This document shows, piece after piece, positions 11,972-23,623 of a DNA stretch of 64,000 nucleotides. Below the pieces are notes generated by a model, which was not told the origin of the DNA, did no database searches, and was given only the letters and a program-made list of their open reading frames with translations. Both the position numbers and the translations under genes were made by a program. Every line of letters starts with the position of its first letter. Positions within the stretch are counted from its first letter, which is position 1. This DNA comes from Paramarasmius palmivorus (lineage: Eukaryota > Basidiomycota > Agaricomycetes > Agaricales > Marasmiaceae), in assembly GCA_037176845.1 (NCBI GenBank), contig JAYKXP010000092.1, forward strand, positions 124,001 through 188,000. The letters run 5' to 3'.

Positions 11972-12664
11972 TCAAAGCGGCATTGTAGCCAGCGACCAGA
12001 CTCCCGCGGCTCTATTCGCCTCGCTCAGGGTATCCGGATGATCGGCAGATATGAAGCCAACACGAACGCCTACTTTCGCATTCCCTGAAACACTTCCCAT
12101 GGCGTATAGAATGTTGCTGTTTTGCTCGACGACGTAGTTTTGTTTGTCGATACACGTCTCGCAGGTTGGGCCACCATTCCAAGGAGGAACAGTGTTCTGA
12201 GTATAGCGATATTCATTTAATGTCCGGTTTTGGGAGAAGAAGTACAACCCAAGCTATCAACGAATGTTAATAGAATATCCCGCGAAAAGTCAATGATACT
12301 CACCTCTCCCATTTCATTAGGTTGACTGGCTCGCTGAGCAACAGCAATAGGTGTTCCCCATAAGACCTGTGACCCAGGTACGACGGCACTGAATCCGTTC
12401 GTGGTGGAGGCGGGAACTGTGAACCCATTGCTTACCGCTCGCATGACAATGTCGCCCGTACAGCAGTCTTGGTAAAACAAGAACGATTGGCCGTTAAGGG
12501 TCTGAGCACCAACAACTGGCCCAACTGCTTCGAGAGGAACATCTATTTGACCATATACGAGAGAGCCAAGGATAGAGAGGCCCTAGAACCGAGTTAATGA
12601 AATGGGTCGACTTTAGTAACGGTTTCTAGGAACGTACGAAGAAAAGAGCTTTTAGGTGCACCAT
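11972..12664 (-). CDS. Secreted protein, possible fucose-lectin-like beta-propeller repeats
   Basis: Exons on the minus strand are 12638-12664, 12304-12582 and 11972-12253. The signal peptide MVHLKALFFGLSILGSLVYG is followed by a compact domain with repeating aromatic strands such as SFLFYQDCCTGD and GLYFFSQNRTLNEYRY. These weakly recall blades of fungal fucose-specific lectins, but the evidence is pattern-level only. The tail NRAAGVWSLATMPL is conserved in the divergent paralog at 13439-14127 (NRQNLIWKLAKIPT). A TATA-like ATATAAG lies around 12704-12710 on the minus strand, about 40 bp upstream of the ATG. The reading frame is intact. Confidence 0.75.
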
Positions 12665-13438
12665 GTTCTTCCCACTGTGAGACCAAGAAATGCTAAAGGA
12701 GGTCTTATATGGCAAATTCAAGCTGCGGAACGGCCACCAACATGCTGAAGCAGTTCTCATGAATTGATTGGAACTTGAACTGGGACGCGAAATGGAAGCT
12801 CGACTTACCGTCGAACTGGCGATTGGGCTGGAAGCTTCTATTGCAGTACAAGTACCCAGCAAAGTCTCTGGTGCTGCTTTCATTGGGGAATCATCTTGAC
12901 TGGTATGGAACACAATGGGGCGATGAGCGTCTGAGAGGTTCTGAAGAAAAAGGCATTCTCTGATTGGCGCGGGAATTTTTTTTGGCATCACAACTACGGA
13001 CCTTTCCCCCATGTCGCAATGTAACTGTTCCCTCTACTTGATCTTGCAAAATTGTCTTATTCTTTGGCTTACCCCCGGGAATTAGCAGATTAGTTTCCTT
13101 TCGCTTCAGCTGCTGCTAGACTAGGAAAAGCTGGGATAATAGGCATGTACGCGTCATCCTTCTCGTCTGCTTCTATACTTACCAGGTCTGCAATAGCTTG
13201 GCCAAGACCCAAAGAGTCCATTCAAGAACTTACTTTTTCTATTTCGCTGAGACATGAGTCCAAGCTTTCGACCTATACATGGAGGAGAAATCGAAGAGTT
13301 GTTAGGAACGGGTGATGTTTGGTTCTGGTATGGAAGGAATGGCGGTCGGATAACGTTTGGTACGCTTTCTTCCTTTCATAAAGGCATCCTACTGAGTGGT
13401 ACTTTATCCCCAGACTCGTTAAATCGACCGCTTGTCCC
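12665..13438. other. Intergenic region between head-to-head secreted paralogs
   Basis: The region separates the two divergent paralogs and holds their promoters. I see no separate gene; the short open frames here lack any domain or splice chain. Confidence 0.4.
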
Positions 13439-14127
13439 ATGAAGTTCCTGTTGCAATTGAAACCCTGGTCATCGTACGCAACCTGCTTCACATTTTCAGG
13501 ACCTGACTTACGTGCCAATTCCATAGGCCTTAGCCGCGTACACTCAAGCCCAGGTTCCCTTCAACGGCGCCAATACAGGCTGTTGCTGCAGCGCAAGCCC
13601 CAAATGGTCAGACGATGCTGTTTTATCAAGACAAAACCACCGGCGACATCATTCTACGAACATTATCCAACGGTTTCACTGTACCTACCAGTAAAACCAC
13701 CAGTGTTCAGATTCTTGTCCCCGGCGAACGCGTTTTGCCTGGTACACCGCTCGCTACCGCGCAGTACGGTCCAAATGGAAATAACCTTGGCCAAGTACGT
13801 GTACTACGTATTCCTCCAATCTGATCGATACTGAGCCATTGATCCACGCAGGTCAGCGTATATTTCTTCTCCCAGAACTGGACGCTCAGCGAATATAAGT
13901 GGACGGACAAATGGCTATCAGTGCCTAACTGTGGTAACCAGGCATGCATCGATTCCGACAATTATGAAGTAGAACGCGGTAGTAGGGTCTTGTACGCCAT
14001 GGGGAGTAGCGCTGCCACCCGGAAGGTTGCGATACGGGTTGGACATGTCTCAAAGAAGTTTCCGGGAACGGTTAGCGAAGCAAACAGGCAGAATCTAATT
14101 TGGAAATTGGCCAAGATTCCGACTTGA
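13439..14127 (+). CDS. Secreted paralog of the 11972-12664 protein, frameshifted
   Basis: The mature domain aligns well with its minus-strand neighbour: TMLFYQDKTTGDIILRTLSN, then after an intron of about 55 bp VSVYFFSQNWTLSEYKWTD, ACIDSDNYEVERGSRVLYAMG and the C-terminal LIWKLAKIPT. The upstream part ALAAYTQAQVPFNGANT looks like the end of a signal peptide and start of the mature chain, but is offset by one base from the rest; a doubled G at 13578-13579 is the likely extra base. The first exon is unresolved: the ATG at 13439 is a candidate, but I could not find a splice path that joins it cleanly. Whether this is a real broken copy or an assembly error is open. Confidence 0.6.
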
Positions 14128-15285
14128 AGCGCTGTTTTTCTGCTCGTGTTGTTTAAGTCGTAGTTTATGTACCGTTGATGTACCGAGTACATTTTTCAAC
14201 ATGGCAAATAGCGAGTGCCAAGACTGGACCCTCTGGAGAACTTCAGAACTTGACCTGCCCTAAATTACCACGCAACTTGTCCCTGACGTTCATGGGCCTA
14301 CTTCCCAAAGTCTACCACATATCCACGCAAACTCTCGTGTCTATGCCATGACACTCTCTAGACCCGGCGTTCAATGACAATCATGACAGGTAAGCCCCAA
14401 TCACTCTGAAATCCTTTGACCTTGTTTTTACCCATTTTCAGAGATTGAAATCCGCCGCTTGTTAGCACTTCCACATTGGCGGCCTGGTGCGTATATATAG
14501 ACTCTGGGGCTCTGTTTTCCTGTCTGAAACCTTTTTTCCAGGCCTCCGTCACAAAAGTGGACCCCCACTATCAAGAACAAAGATTTGACAATCAAAGTTG
14601 GGCCATCGCCGGTCAACAAATAAGGATCGCCTGGAAAGCTTTGGTGGTGTAGGCCTCATTCGGTGAACAAGATAGCATACTGAAGGAATCTACGTGCGTT
14701 CCGAACGTGTCTGTACTCTTACTCTTTAACTCAAAATATCATCCCAGAACTCCTTTGACGATACATATGACTTACTGAAACATTCGACCGAAGCCTCCAT
14801 TTAACAACCGTCGGACGCGCCAAGATGGAACATAAAAACTCAAGTGTAGACCTTCTCGCAAGCTTCTGCCAAAGCATGCTCTATTTTGGAGGCCCGTCAC
14901 TCGGGAGATTCGTTCCAGGCCAACCCACTGCACAAGTTCACCTTACGATATCAACAGTCTGGCTAGCCAGAAGGCCGTTCTCCATCAATACGTCGCGACA
15001 GTCGGTGAGCAATCAGTTCAACCCTCCTGACCCTGCTCGTCTAACGCTATCAGTTCCAAGCTCCAAGTCTCGAGAAGTGCTACCCAACCGCGCCATGATA
15101 GCCATCGGCAGCAAGAACCCCGATGTCAATCAAACGTCCTAATACTCTATTCGGCTCCCCTTTGTGGGTAGAGCCAAGTGAAACACCGGCTTTCAACCAC
15201 CGTCAGTAGTGAGTGCTCTTTCTTCTTATATGAACCAGCTTCTTACTAGTCGTCTTCTTCCCCGTCACCTCTCCTTTAGTGATTC
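14128..15285. other. Intergenic, 1.2 kb, no supported gene
   Basis: An open frame at 14825-15142 encodes about 105 residues with no recognised domain, signal peptide or partner exon, so I do not call it. A TATA-like CTTATATG near 15224-15231 fits the peroxidase start at 15286. Confidence 0.35.
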
Positions 15286-17062
15286 ATGAAGATTTCCTAC
15301 AGTCTCCTCTTCCTCTCATACATCCTTCGCGTCAATGGCTACACATGGCCCTCGCCAGCAATCGACGAACTTGAGGACATCATGTTCCTCCAGTCAGGTT
15401 ACTTCCGCCGAGGTTTCCATGACGCTGTGTTGGGTTGCACCTTTTCGCCTTCGGGTTCTCGATTCCGTCAAGCATCCGCCGAATGGTTACGTACAGCCTT
15501 TCACGATGCCATAACGCACGATTCCTCCACTGGAACTGGCGGTCTAGACGCGTCACTCCGCTATGAACTGGACCGACCAGAGAATGTTGGCTCGGATGCG
15601 CTGAACAGCACGTTTGGGTTTATGAGTGGTTATCAGACCTTGAGGTCGAGTATGGCGGATCTATTGGCATTGGGAGTGTACACTGCGGTACGGGAGTGCG
15701 GTGGCCCTGTCGTCAAGTTCCGAGCAGGAAGAGGGATGCAAAGGACCTGGGGAATCCAGTGTACCCGAGCCATCGACGAGTTTAGAGGAGACGAAGAGAC
15801 GTTTTGAGAAGGCAGGATTCGGGGTCGGAGATATGATCACTATGGTATGTGGGCTTTGTTTACCTTATGACTGAGACATGGGCTGATGCACCAAAATGAC
15901 AGGTTGCATGTGGGCATACCATTGGCGGTGTGCATGGGAAAGACTTCCCAGAGATCACCGGGAACGACAGCACGGAGAATTTCCCCAGGTTTGACGGTAC
16001 GACCGCCAAGTTTGATAACGCAGTAGCAACGGAGTATATCTCCGGAAACACCACCAATGTTCTCATTGTTGGACCAGATGCAACGAACTCTGACAGACGG
16101 ATTTTTTGTGGGTAGCGTGCTATGCTCTACACCTGGAACGTTTTCTGACGAATCTTGTAGCTGCGGATAGCAATGTAACGATGAAATCTTTGACCGACCC
16201 CGATACTTTCAAGACTGCCTGTGCCAATATCCTTCAGCGGATGATAGACACAGTGCCGTCGTCGGTTACGCTCACCGACCCCATCGAGCCTATTGATGTC
16301 AAGCCGACGAATTTGAAACTATACATGACGAATGATGGAACAATGAAGTTCGAGGGCCAAATTCGCATACGTTGGACGGAACGTTCCGGGGATCCACCTC
16401 CTGTGGTGAGGGTACGCTACGCCGGAGGAATAATCGAAGCGCAGAAGGCAACATTCCAAGGCGGTGTTGGGCTTGGGTTCGATAATTGGTTTCAGGTACG
16501 CTGATACACTCCTCTCCTCTCGACTGTGGCTCATGTTTTCTCCTCGTAGTTTTACGAGTTTCAGCACGCCTTCCAACCCAACAGCTCGTTCTCATCGTTC
16601 ACCGTAGAGTTCAATGACGAGGTGCATACGAATGGTGGTGGTGGCTTCCCAATACAAACAGACATTCTTGCTCAATATCTCGATTCATGTCTCGTCTCAG
16701 CACCCAACGTGCCGTCGAGCAATCTTACCCTTGTCGCTGCAATTCGGCAGGGACGTGCTCAGCTCTCGACGTACCTCGAGGTGGCAGTGAAGAAATTTCA
16801 GATGGGAATCATGGGAGCGGCTGTCATTGAGAAACAAACAGTGGTCATGCAGAGTACTGGACGGCGAGTGGGCGGATATGAGATGTTCAGTGCTTCGATG
16901 ATACTGCCTCAACAGAGCGCATTCACGACTTACGATGTAGTGAATGGGGATGCGAGAGTCGAGTTTCAGAAAACGGCTTCGGTGCCTCCAAGCTGCGTGA
17001 GTGGTTTTGTGTATTCCTTACGTTCTACAGTTGCTTACGCGGCTCAACAGGTTGTGGTATGA
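15286..17062 (+). CDS. Secreted plant-type heme peroxidase with long C-terminal extension, one frameshift
   Basis: This is an H2O2-dependent heme peroxidase of the plant/fungal superfamily. Exons are 15286-15844, 15903-16107, 16161-16495, 16550-16996 and 17051-17062. A signal peptide ends around ILRVNG. The distal site is EWLRTAFHDA (Arg and His), the proximal heme ligand is in MVACGHTIGGVH, and KFDNAVATEYISG holds the Asp region expected after it. About 280 residues follow the catalytic domain, including an IRIRWTERSGDPPPVVRVRY strand-rich part, longer than classical lignin or manganese peroxidases. Between FRAGR and GPGESSVPEPSTSLEETKRR the frame shifts by one base; the G run at 15733-15735 is the likely site. 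Read without correction the frame stops at 15807. The substrate is unknown; ligninolytic activity should not be assumed. Confidence 0.87.
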
Positions 17063-17299
17063 GAACAAGGACACCTTTTTTGGTAGTAGTTCTTAGCGAT
17101 TACCCTCGTCAATGTAATCAGGTCTTTGCCAGGCCTGCTTGTGAACACTACAACCTTCCAACACGTTTATATTCACGAGTCAGCTAATTGTCCTAAGTCA
17201 CTAATGTAAAGAAAGGGAAATACCCAACGGTAAGTTAAAGCCACTGCAGTCCATCCCGGGTGCTCGATTAGCGCTAATGTTGACATTTTAGCTATCTAA

Positions 17300-18230
17300 C
17301 TAGAATGTTTCATCGTATCGTGGGGGAGGCGGTTCATCAGTCTCCGAAGTATCATGGCCAACTGGTTCGCTAAGTGGGTCTACTCCTGGAAAATCGATCC
17401 TTTCTTCAACGTTGGAGATCCGACTCGCTGTGCCGTTGTCAATGCCAGCACGGAGTTCCAGGACCTTTTCATTTCGGTATGAATATACGTTCTGCACCGA
17501 TAGTGGTTCCGGCTCATCGATAAGAATTGCCTCCGAAGGGATCCTTGACCGTATCCGACGCCGATAAAGGAACACCAAAAGTACGATAACGAGTATCGAG
17601 ACAAGTCCAGCGACGATTCCGAGGATCATCCCCACGTCGGACTTATGCCTATAACACGTTGTTCCAGGAGTCAGCAGATCTTATGACATTTGGTTTAGAT
17701 TGAGACGATACCTTGCAGTGCTATCACTGGCCAGAGTCGCGCTCGGGACAGATATGGTCACTGTGGAACCATTTGACTGGGTACTAGACACTGTGAGTCG
17801 ATACCCTTACTAATAGTATCCCATCAGCTTACACCGTCGTTGCTTTAATTGCGATGGCCGTTAGTGAGCTAGCGCTCTGAGTAATGGTACTCTCCGGGGT
17901 AGTCGTTGAATCAGGGAGCATAGTGGTTTCGCTGAAAGATGATGTATCAGAAAACGACTCGAGCGCATCCTGAGTAGAACTGGACGTCCAGTCAGGGGAA
18001 TGCATGGATATCTAGCAGATGCTCACTACTCACGTAGGCGTGAACGTTGAGGAAGTAAGGGAACGTTGGTTTTCCAAAGGAGTGTTCTCGGAAGGAGTGC
18101 TCGAGGTTCTAGATAATGATGACGATTAACCCATATCTGAAACTTGGACTTCAATAGAGCATACATTGGGGGTATTGAAGTGTCGGTGCTGGTTGGGGGT
18201 GGTGGCTCACTAAAAGAAGGCAAGTGTCAT
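17300..18230 (-). CDS. Single-TM protein with Ser/Thr-rich ectodomain; N-terminus unresolved
   Basis: Reading the minus strand, a Ser/Thr-rich stalk (for example RTSSTPSENTPLENQRSLTS and SFSETTMLPDSTTTPESTIT) is spliced through several short exons to one strong transmembrane segment, GMILGIVAGLVSILVIVLLV, directly followed by RRRIRSR. The cytoplasmic tail ends PPPPRYDETF with the stop at 17300. This architecture is like the Mid2/Wsc-type surface sensors and many mushroom proteins of unknown function. The amino-terminal signal peptide and any folded ectodomain should lie between about 18230 and 18750, where scattered coding-like pieces such as FGAPTYNSTLFVVDF occur at about 18420-18470, but I could not join them. 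The start coordinate given is therefore only the end of the part I can support. Confidence 0.65.
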
Positions 18231-19396
18231 TAACGAAATTTCTAAAAGATGTAATAAGGGCCGCTCACGAAGAGATCCAGCTACCATTTCGATTGATCAG
18301 GAGCGTGTACGTAGAACCTTGTAGTTTGACTCGAACGACAACTCACCCATTTCCCATGTCGGTAAACGGAAAGTTCATCTCCGTAGTTGGCGAAAGCATC
18401 CTTCCAAACTATCAGGTAAAGTCAACGACAAATAATGTTGAATTGTACGTTGGAGCGCCAAACGTTGGCATGGCTGCATTTCTGCGACGAGTGTAAGAAG
18501 TATACATATCTTAGGATGTGGCCACGGCACTCACGTAGGAAAGCTAAAGTTTTATTCAGGAAATCTGATGTGAAAGTATATGACAGATGACTCACAACTT
18601 AGAGAACGGGCCTTGAGGGGACATGACTATAAGAAAAGGGAAGCAAAGCCCAGAACGGACGCCGCTCAGTCGATTTTCTGCACACCAACTCGTTCAGAGA
18701 TTATTCACTCACCTTGGGGATGCCGAAGGGGAAGGAAAGGAAAACAATCATGACATTAGGCTCAAACTCTTTATGAATCTGGACACAATGTAACATCAAG
18801 GACTTGACAGCGCGATGATTCGACACCTAGTAAAGTTCTTGCAATATGGGATGCCGCAAAGAATTGTAGGAATGCGGCACTCAAGCTGTTCGGATGTGTC
18901 GTATTCGCAGAAGCTACATGTACTGCTTGCAGAACCCTCGCTTCTTCACAAGGAAACATTACTGTCATCCGTGACGGCTTGAATGGGCCCATACATGGAA
19001 CTCGCGAGTCGGGAGGCAAACATCTTTTGAGGTAAGTAGTAGTTGGGTCGGACCCGCATCATATCGGTACCACTCACCCCAACTCCCGCATATTCAGGAA
19101 GCATTTGGGCTCCAAAATAGGTTGGTGATATAGCAGATGTTCACTCTAGAATAACTCTGCTCGGTTCATCCATACCAGTGACTGGTGACCGGTGACAGCT
19201 TGAATAGCTTTTGGTCATCTGGTTGCACCTATATTAAGCCGAAAATGAGATACCGATGCAGCGGCGAAGGAAGCGAGTATATCACAAGCAGATATGGGAT
19301 GAGGTGACGGTCTGAGTCTGCGCAAGAATCTGGGTGATGATTATGAATGTTTCATAGATACAGCTTGAACACTAATATGACGGTCTGTCGTACTAC
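18231..19396. other. Left flank of the transposon; possible 5' exons of the 17300 gene
   Basis: Minus-strand fragments may belong to the N-terminal half of the Ser/Thr-rich membrane protein. Nothing else is recognised up to the 7-bp target duplication at 19397-19403. Confidence 0.35.
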
Positions 19397-19403
19397 CTGA
19401 AGT
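19397..19403. repeat. Left target-site duplication, CTGAAGT
   Basis: These seven bases immediately precede the left inverted repeat and are repeated exactly after the right one at 31670-31676. Confidence 0.88.
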
Positions 19404-19586
19404 CACCTAAGGTTCCCACCGTAATCAACAAATTAGTTGACGCGTCAGGGCCATCTAATCCAACAAAGTTGTGTTTTTGCCCGCGTTTTGTTCATCCGCG
19501 GGTAACATCCGCGGGCAGCTCTGACCTAAAAACCCTAAGTCTGCCTTTCCCGCGACGGCTCTATCTCTTTGAGCGCCTCTCCCTTC
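19404..19586 (+). repeat. Left terminal inverted repeat of the KDZ transposon
   Basis: The 183-bp repeat is nearly identical to the reverse complement of 31486-31669. It starts CACCTAAGG and ends around GCGCCTCTCCCTTC. An internal direct repeat CATCCGCGGG occurs twice, separated by TAA, at about 19493-19515, a candidate transposase-binding site. Confidence 0.93.
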
Positions 19587-19762
19587 AGAGCCTGTCAGTC
19601 CTTACCCTTCACTCTTCACTTCCAGTACTACCGTCCTTTGACCGTCCTGAGTTGACGGCTGCCTCAGTCTGAGCCTTGCCTATATTTTTATTTTTGTAAG
19701 ATTAATCAATGTAAATATCAGTATACATAGACCACAAACTACGTATTCAAGTAACTAGCAAT

Positions 19763-22107
19763 CTATTTACTCTTCATAATATTTCGACCAGTCTTAGAGG
19801 GAGGCTTGCGAGCTTTCTTGGGGGGAATCTTGGAATGCTCCGTGTCAGCAAACCTGGGAGCTGGGCCCTTACGACGAGGCGCGCGACGTTCGGCTACGGG
19901 TACATCAAGATCATCATTCTCTACCTCGCTCCTCACACGTTTCTTGCTCCGACCGACTTCATCCACGAGGACATCGCACCCTGCACCTTCAACGTCAACG
20001 TTATCTTGATCGCCTTCTCCAGATACTCCGAACCACGGCTCAGGATCGTCTTCGATGTCGGGATCAGGGTGACCAAAGGAGTTGGTATTGGAAAATAGGA
20101 CTGGGTCAATTGGAGGAGAAGGTCGAGCGTTGCAAGTGAAAGGGGAAGGGGATTCCAAAGGAAGAAGGGGAATCTCAGGCGAGGGGAGAAACAAGGGACT
20201 TTCGGCACGGCCTTGTACAGCACCGAAGCTGGTATTTGGATCGAAATCTCGAGCGTTGATTACCGTAGCCGCTGGCCCATCATTACCGAAATCCAGTGTT
20301 GGAACTACTTCTCCGAGATCGTCGTCGCTGAGGACTTCAAAACATGGGCGAGTGGGAGGATCATCGGAGAAGGGAGGCTCAGCACCTGGAGAACGTATTC
20401 TCACAAAGGGTATCGATGACGGCGTTGGGGAAGAAGGAGTAGGGGGAGAGACCGAGTCGAGAAGACCTGTTGGGGCAGTCAGGTCGTTTGCCTTGTCTGC
20501 CGACCCATCTTCCTCTTCGATGATGCGTTGAGACGGCTTCTTCGACTTGGATTTCTTCCTCTCCTTCTGACCTGAATCCTTCCCGTCCCCTTTCTTCCTC
20601 CCGCCTGTCTTCGGCTTCGACTTCGAACCAGAGTTCTTCGATTTCCGTTTCGACACTCCTACGACACCCTCATTGTCTGACTCTTCGAACTCGTCACCAC
20701 TTTCAGCACCCACTTCCTCAGACACATCCTGCGAGACAGGAGGAACACCACCAAAATCGACAACGACCTTGGATGTGTTCTGCTTTCTTGGACCCCGTTT
20801 CACGCCAGCGTCTGATCGCTCGTTTCTCTGGGGTACCGTTACTTCTCCATCGGATGCTCGTTTGGCGTAGTCGACCCGGAATGCTTCCCACTCCTCATCT
20901 GAAAGAAGTCGTAGTCGACATTGACCATTACTAATCAGCGACTGTAGATTCTGGAGGTCCCGAACTGAGCTCGATATCGCACTCAGGTTCTTGACCTCTT
21001 TGAACGGCCAGCCTTCGAGTACAATCCCCTGATCATATGTCATTAGTTTGTCGAAGTTCTCATAGTGTACTTTAACCTCTCTCCCCTCTTCCAACGTGCC
21101 TCGTTGACGTTTGCAATCTTCTGTCTGACTCCTCAGAGATTCCCGAATTGATGAACGGAGCGCTCGAACTTTCTGGTTTGCAGTTGTGGGAAGATCTGTT
21201 TGACAGAATTGAGTAAGTCATTCCCAGCTATAGATAAAAAACGAGCGCTCACTTGCAATTTCGCACTTAGCCACCGCAAACGCTTGCATCATCTGACCAA
21301 CACGCTCAAGATTGAAGCCACCCTTCGCCACAAGCGTCATGTAGTCGCTATACGCCCGATTCGTGATAAACCAATATGGTTCCATAAAAGGCTCGTGTCG
21401 ATTGCGAGTCACTAGAAGCATGGCCTCAACGCCGACCCGAAGGTTCATTGTTTTTATCTGGAGTCTGTGAGTATCGTAATGAGATAAATAACAAAATAAG
21501 CTCGCACCAGGCCTACGATGTTAGCCAAAAGGCTAGATGCCTCCTGAGTGAGCCCACGGCTTGCGATTTTCGGAACGGCAACTTCCTTTCGTCTGTCCTC
21601 CGAAAACTTCTCCACCAATTCAGCCTTCTTCTCCTTGGTAAACGTTCGATATTCTTCTTTGAGTTTCTGGCTGAGTTCTGAGGCAGAGAGCTTGGGTTCT
21701 CCCTCTACATGGCCATCAGTAGTATGAAAGGTAAGAAAATTGAGACCGTACGTACTTTTCCTATTGTCTTTTGCAACAAGTGACTTGAACGCATTGAACG
21801 CGTTCACCTGATTTCTAGGCCGGACCATTCGCACCCCTCCTTGATAAACGCGATCCTCCACATAGCGAACCTTTCGTTTGAAGTCGCTCGCAATTTGAAT
21901 GCACTGCGACCGGATGTAGCTAACTAGCCCTTCTATTGCAGAGTTCAGTTCACCCAATCTTTGCCTTTTTTCCTTCCGAATGCGCAGGCGTTCATCAGGA
22001 GCAAGAGGAGCACGTTTCTTCCTTGGGGCTTTGACTCTAGCTCGCTTCTGCTGTAGCGCCCTGGCGATTTTCCATTTTTTGGAGGCAAGTTTAGTGACGA
22101 GGACCAT
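19763..22107 (-). CDS. HMG-box-like protein with long basic, disordered C-terminus (transposon cargo)
   Basis: The start is the ATG at 22107 (MVLVTKLASKKWKIARALQQ) and the stop is at 19763; about four exons are joined by short introns, the last exon being 19763-21195. The N-terminal third is very basic. Then comes NQVNAFNAFKSLVAKDNRK spliced to SASELSQKLKEEYRTFTKEK and KAELVEKFSEDRR, which has the spacing of an HMG box (N-terminal strand, then a helix with KLKEEY...T.E.K). The C-terminal half has acidic and lysine-rich tracts, many PSPP stretches and a basic end (KKARKPPSKTGRNIMKSK). DNA binding, perhaps of the element's own ends or of cut DNA, is an inference from the HMG-like segment and charge. 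It reads toward the left end and lies 204 bp downstream of the next minus-strand gene. Confidence 0.72.
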
Positions 22108-22311
22108 GACCAGCGAGACAGGGAAAGGAAGGGATGAGACGAGCAACCGGGAGTATCCAAAGCCTGCGGCCGAACCTCCAAGTCAACGGAGATAGTTAAT
22201 TTTTTTGATCATGGTTTTTGCGCTATTCTAGATATTTCAGATCTGCTCAGATTGAGACATGTGGCCAACAATTTATTTTTCCAACCGATACAACAAACAC
22301 TTGCTAGACAT

Positions 22312-23623
22312 TTACATTTTCCTAAGCAATAGATAATACAACATCGTCAAAACTTCCCTGCCAAGTCTGGGTCTAACATCATACATTCTGCGAACGAAGT
22401 CAGAAAAACTATTCTCCGAGTCGTTAAAAGCCTGAACGGTCAGACGCGACCTCTCTGGCCCAAACTTATGAGTCTGAAGATACATTCTTGTCCAAGGACC
22501 CAAATCCAAGCCTCTGAAGGCTTCGTCCCATTCTGGTCCTATCAGGAAGTTGACGTCCGGCACATCGTCATCGTCCTCGTCCAAATCGTCACTGAGAATC
22601 GAGTCTAATACCCGTAGTTGACTTGGTCTCAGTCCCACAGTCACATCTTCAAGGTTCTCCCAGATATCATCTACAAAATGTATTTAATTAGTTGATCTAC
22701 GCATAAGTCTGGCAACTTGAAGTACTCACCGTCAGTGTTCCGAGAAGATGTGCCTCGTTGGGGAGTAGACTCTCGGCGCTGTGGAGGTGTAGCTACTACA
22801 ACGCGACGATGGGGTGTAGAGGGTGTCGTTTGCTGGCGTTGACTCGACGGAGATGGAGTCGGCTGAGTTGAGTGACTTGGAGTCACACTCGGAGTACGCG
22901 TAGTACGAGTTGCTGGTCTAGGAGTTTGGGGAGCCGGATCACGAGAATACGCGGGAGGTGCTGGGAGTGCTGCTAGTTCAGACGTTGACGGCGCTTGCAC
23001 AAAATCGTGTAGAGGAGCAGCGCCTTTCGTGAGCATGGCGAAAAACCCCCCAGCAAACGAAGTGTGACAAGTAACGTAGGCCATGACCACCCTAGTGTTC
23101 TCGATGTTCTCTTGAGCTCCATCGCTGTAGTGCTGATCAGACTTGAAATAAAGAATCAAAGAACACGTTTACTTGCCGACTGAAATACAAACTGATGCAC
23201 TTTCCCCTATGAAACGCATAAAACATCTCCGAATCTTCATCCATCTGGCGACAAATCGTCTCGAACGCTCGAGAGTCTTGAAAATATTGAATCAGTCGAG
23301 CTGGTTGGCGGTTCAGATGGACCGAGTTGTCGATCAGAGGCTGGAGTCTCTGCAGGATGTCCCGCGCCTTCTGACTCGAAGATACCTGGAAATTGACAGG
23401 CCAAGCGAGTGAGGTAGCACTATGACCCACTCGACCTGTCATAAAGACACTGCTCCACCGATCAGTTAGATCGACCAAAAACCAAAACACAGGACACTCA
23501 CGGCGTCCGATATATACCAGCTGCTACGTCCCTTTGATATCGCCCACCCGTAGACAGAAACCTTTCGCCCTGAGGAAAGCAGAAGATGAAAGAAGGCTCA
23601 TGAATGGGGGCTGGAGACTGCAT
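22312..23623 (-). CDS. Unknown Ser/Thr/Pro-rich protein (transposon cargo)
   Basis: I place the start at 23623 (MQSPAPIHEPSFIFCFPQGE), spliced through SVFMTGRVGHSATSLAWPVN and two more introns, with the stop at 22312. The N-terminal part is compact and globular-looking: LSTGGRYQRDVAAGIYRTP, then RLIQYFQDSRAFETICRQM. The middle is a low-complexity linker of T, P, S, Q and R. The C-terminal part has an acidic run (SDDLDEDDDDVPDVN) and a hydrophobic LGREVLTMLYYLLL end. I recognise no family. It is divergent from the dioxygenase gene, with about 400 bp between the two starts, so both may share a promoter. Its position inside the inverted repeats makes it a candidate partner of transposition or of the dioxygenase. 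Confidence 0.68.

Noticed and set aside
13439..13834. Plus-strand 131-codon frame overlapping the secreted paralog
   Set aside because: It is in the wrong frame for the conserved LFYQDKTTGD domain and has no signal peptide of its own.
19469..19672. Open frame beginning MCFCPRFVHPRVTSAGSSDL, repeated on the minus strand at 31407-31604
   Set aside because: It is simply the terminal inverted repeat read in one frame; there is no reason to think it is translated.
20082..20531. Plus-strand open frame of 149 codons in the transposon's left arm
   Set aside because: Lies antisense within the long last exon of the HMG-like gene, with low-complexity content; a shadow of the coding strand.
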